From positions 1 through 33,824 of the forward strand of contig JARHZF010000159.1 of NCBI GenBank assembly GCA_029258325.1: a stretch of 33,824 bases of DNA. The letters are read 5' to 3'. Position numbers and translations under genes: made by a program. How positions within the stretch are numbered: the stretch's first letter is position 1; every line of letters starts with the position of its first letter. Below the pieces are notes generated by a model that saw only the letters and a list, made by a program, of their open reading frames with translations, did no database searches and was not told the DNA's origin. Of the stretch, positions 32,470 through 33,824 are shown piece after piece. This stretch comes from Anaerobiospirillum sp. (GTDB taxonomy: Bacteria; Pseudomonadota; Gammaproteobacteria; Enterobacterales; Succinivibrionaceae).

Positions 32470-33747
32470 TTGTTTATTAGATTTAGTGTAAGCAATTGTT
32501 TTTCTTTTGATGAGGAGTTTGAGTTCTCCTTACAAGCATCAGATGATGATAGAAGAGCAAATCATGTTGCAAATATAGATAACTGTGTTGATGTTTTAAA
32601 GTCAGGTATTATTTTTGGAGCAAATGCATCAGGTAAAACAAATATACTAAAGGCTATAGCTATATTAAAGCACATTATAAATCAAAAAGAAGTTGATAGC
32701 TCTTTAGATAATTTTAAGTTTTTACTTGCAAATGATAGTGATAAAAGACCTATTATCTTTGAGATTGAGTTTTCATCAAATTCTCATATTTATACTTATG
32801 GTATATCTATATCAAAAGGTATAGTAGAGGAAGAGTATCTTTATCAAATTAATTTAGATAGAGAGACTATGCTCTTTAAACGTGAACATAATTTTACAAA
32901 TGATACTATAAATGTTGATTTTAAGCCTCGTACTATAATGTCTCAAAATGATGAGATAATTGATATAGAGCATAAGAAATTTGCTATAGAGACATTAGAG
33001 GGCGGGCTTTTAAAGAAAAATGAGCTTTTAATTAAGTACAAAGACATTTTATCTATAAAAGAGTTAGATGATGTTGTAGATTACTTTTTAAATAATTTAA
33101 TCATTTTTTCAAATGATGATAGTTTTTCATACTTTGATAAAGAGGATTTTATCTTTAAAAAGAATTTATCTGAAGATTTTAAGTTTAAACGCTTTTTAGA
33201 TAATATCTTACAACATTTAGATTTAGGTGTAGATAAATGCTTTTTTCATAGTACAGATATATCTAAATTCTTTGATGCACAAACAAAAATACATACTAAA
33301 TCTAATATAGATACAAGACTACTTACAAAAAGATATATTGAAAATGATAAGATAGTTTTTGATTTAGATTTAGAATCAAAAGGCACTAAGGAAGGTATTT
33401 ATCTGACAGCTTTATTATATTGTGTATATAGTAGGGAGTGTACTTGTTTTATAGATGATTACTCTTTACATTTACATACTAATTTAGCCTATGCCTTTTT
33501 AGATTTTATTTTAAAAGAAGATTTAAAAGGTCAGCTTTTACTTACATCACATAATACAAAATTACTTTCTAAAGACTTATTTAGACAAGATGAAATTTAT
33601 TTTATGAATAAGAATAAAGAGAGTAAAGCATCTTTAATGTATTCTCTTTTAGAGTATGAAGAAGATGATGATATTGAGGGAAACTATTTACAAGGCAAGT
33701 ATAACGCTATACCTCATATTACAAAGGTTATAGTAGACGAGAAATAA
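32470..33747 (+). CDS. AAA/ABC-type ATPase of the COG1106 (AAA_15/AAA_21) kind
   Basis: 425 residues, soluble. Opening IRFSVSNCFSFDEEFEFSLQ is that of RecF/OLD-like 'overlapping' ATPases. Walker A GANASGKT at 50-57; an ABC-type signature region LESKGTKEG about 301-309; Walker B CFIDD at 326-330, where Asp330 stands where a catalytic Glu is usual; and switch His361 in LLLTSHNTKLLS. The ending NYLQGKYNAIPHI is typical of this family. Some members pair with RloB-like nucleases or act in phage defence, but no partner is visible here and the flanking terminator suggests the next gene is on the other strand. Start is TTG at 32470, with AAAGGA at 8-nt spacing. It follows lptG by 32 nt. Function unproven. 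Confidence 0.82.
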   Translation: MFIRFSVSNCFSFDEEFEFSLQASDDDRRANHVANIDNCVDVLKSGIIFGANASGKTNILKAIAILKHIINQKEVDSSLDNFKFLLANDSDKRPIIFEIEFSSNSHIYTYGISISKGIVEEEYLYQINLDRETMLFKREHNFTNDTINVDFKPRTIMSQNDEIIDIEHKKFAIETLEGGLLKKNELLIKYKDILSIKELDDVVDYFLNNLIIFSNDDSFSYFDKEDFIFKKNLSEDFKFKRFLDNILQHLDLGVDKCFFHSTDISKFFDAQTKIHTKSNIDTRLLTKRYIENDKIVFDLDLESKGTKEGIYLTALLYCVYSRECTCFIDDYSLHLHTNLAYAFLDFILKEDLKGQLLLTSHNTKLLSKDLFRQDEIYFMNKNKESKASLMYSLLEYEEDDDIEGNYLQGKYNAIPHITKVIVDEK

Positions 33748-33766
33748 TTTAGCTTTGTATTAAAAA

Positions 33767-33793
33767 TGAGAGTATTTAAAAAAAATACTCTCA
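33767..33793 (-). terminator. Terminator of a convergent gene beyond the window
   Basis: 11-bp arms TGAGAGTATTT and AAATACTCTCA with a 5-A loop. The T-run (TTTTTAA) follows the stem on the minus strand only, so it most likely ends a minus-strand gene beyond 33824, 20 nt from the stop of the ATPase gene. Confidence 0.5.
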
Positions 33794-33824
33794 ATAAAAT
33801 GAGTAAATCAAAAACTCTTTATCT

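Overview
The window is chromosomal DNA from a Gram-negative bacterium, very AT-rich, with standard genetic code and dense housekeeping gene content. TamA/TamB, LptF/LptG, MltG, the YcbZ/LonH-type Lon-like protein, the mltG-tmk-holB order and an E. coli-like CarA point to a gammaproteobacterium. The low GC suggests a host-associated anaerobe of the Succinivibrionaceae type, but that family placement is my inference, not shown by the sequence.

Layout. (1) 1-2072, minus: carA-carB (carB cut by the window edge). (2) 2834-11569, plus: a tight run tamA-tamB-hpt-lonH-SGNH hydrolase, joining outer-membrane biogenesis to purine salvage. (3) 11576-16084: a nucleoside-use module, a GntR/UTRA regulator (minus) divergent from udp, a CNT nucleoside transporter and deoB (plus). 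Uridine is imported, cleaved by phosphorolysis, and the ribose 1-phosphate is sent to ribose 5-phosphate. Palindromes TATAC-AR-GTATA sit at the udp promoter. (4) 16183-17746: two copies of the same tRNA-Asn(GTT) transcription unit (promoter, leader, tRNA, terminator) in inverted orientation around a small thioredoxin-like gene. (5) 17995-20436, minus: a large polytopic membrane protein with a C-terminal GDYXXLXY-like domain. (6) 20449-21099: a non-coding stretch with tandem 21-22 bp repeats. (7) minus: ppk1, a membrane protein of unknown function, and valS. (8) 27319-32437, plus: mltG, tmk, holB, lptF, lptG. (9) 32470-33747: an AAA/ABC-type ATPase of the COG1106 kind, the only gene that looks accessory.

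Most unusual signal: a dispersed non-coding element of 74-75 nt in four copies (17261-17334 plus, 28417-28491 plus, 20475-20548 minus, 16503-16577 minus). Its length is conserved, and it lies only in intergenic or untranslated DNA. Two copies lie upstream of the two tRNA-Asn genes in the same relative orientation, so the inverted duplication once included them. Other items worth a look are the invertible tRNA-trx-tRNA segment, a lipobox-like signal on TamA, a Lon-like protein whose ATPase half has no recognisable P-loop, a Lys/Glu/Ser-rich tail on polyphosphate kinase, an isolated terminator hairpin at 2598-2640, and AT-only hairpins just before the starts of carA, trx and tmk. All comparisons were made by eye; no database search was run.
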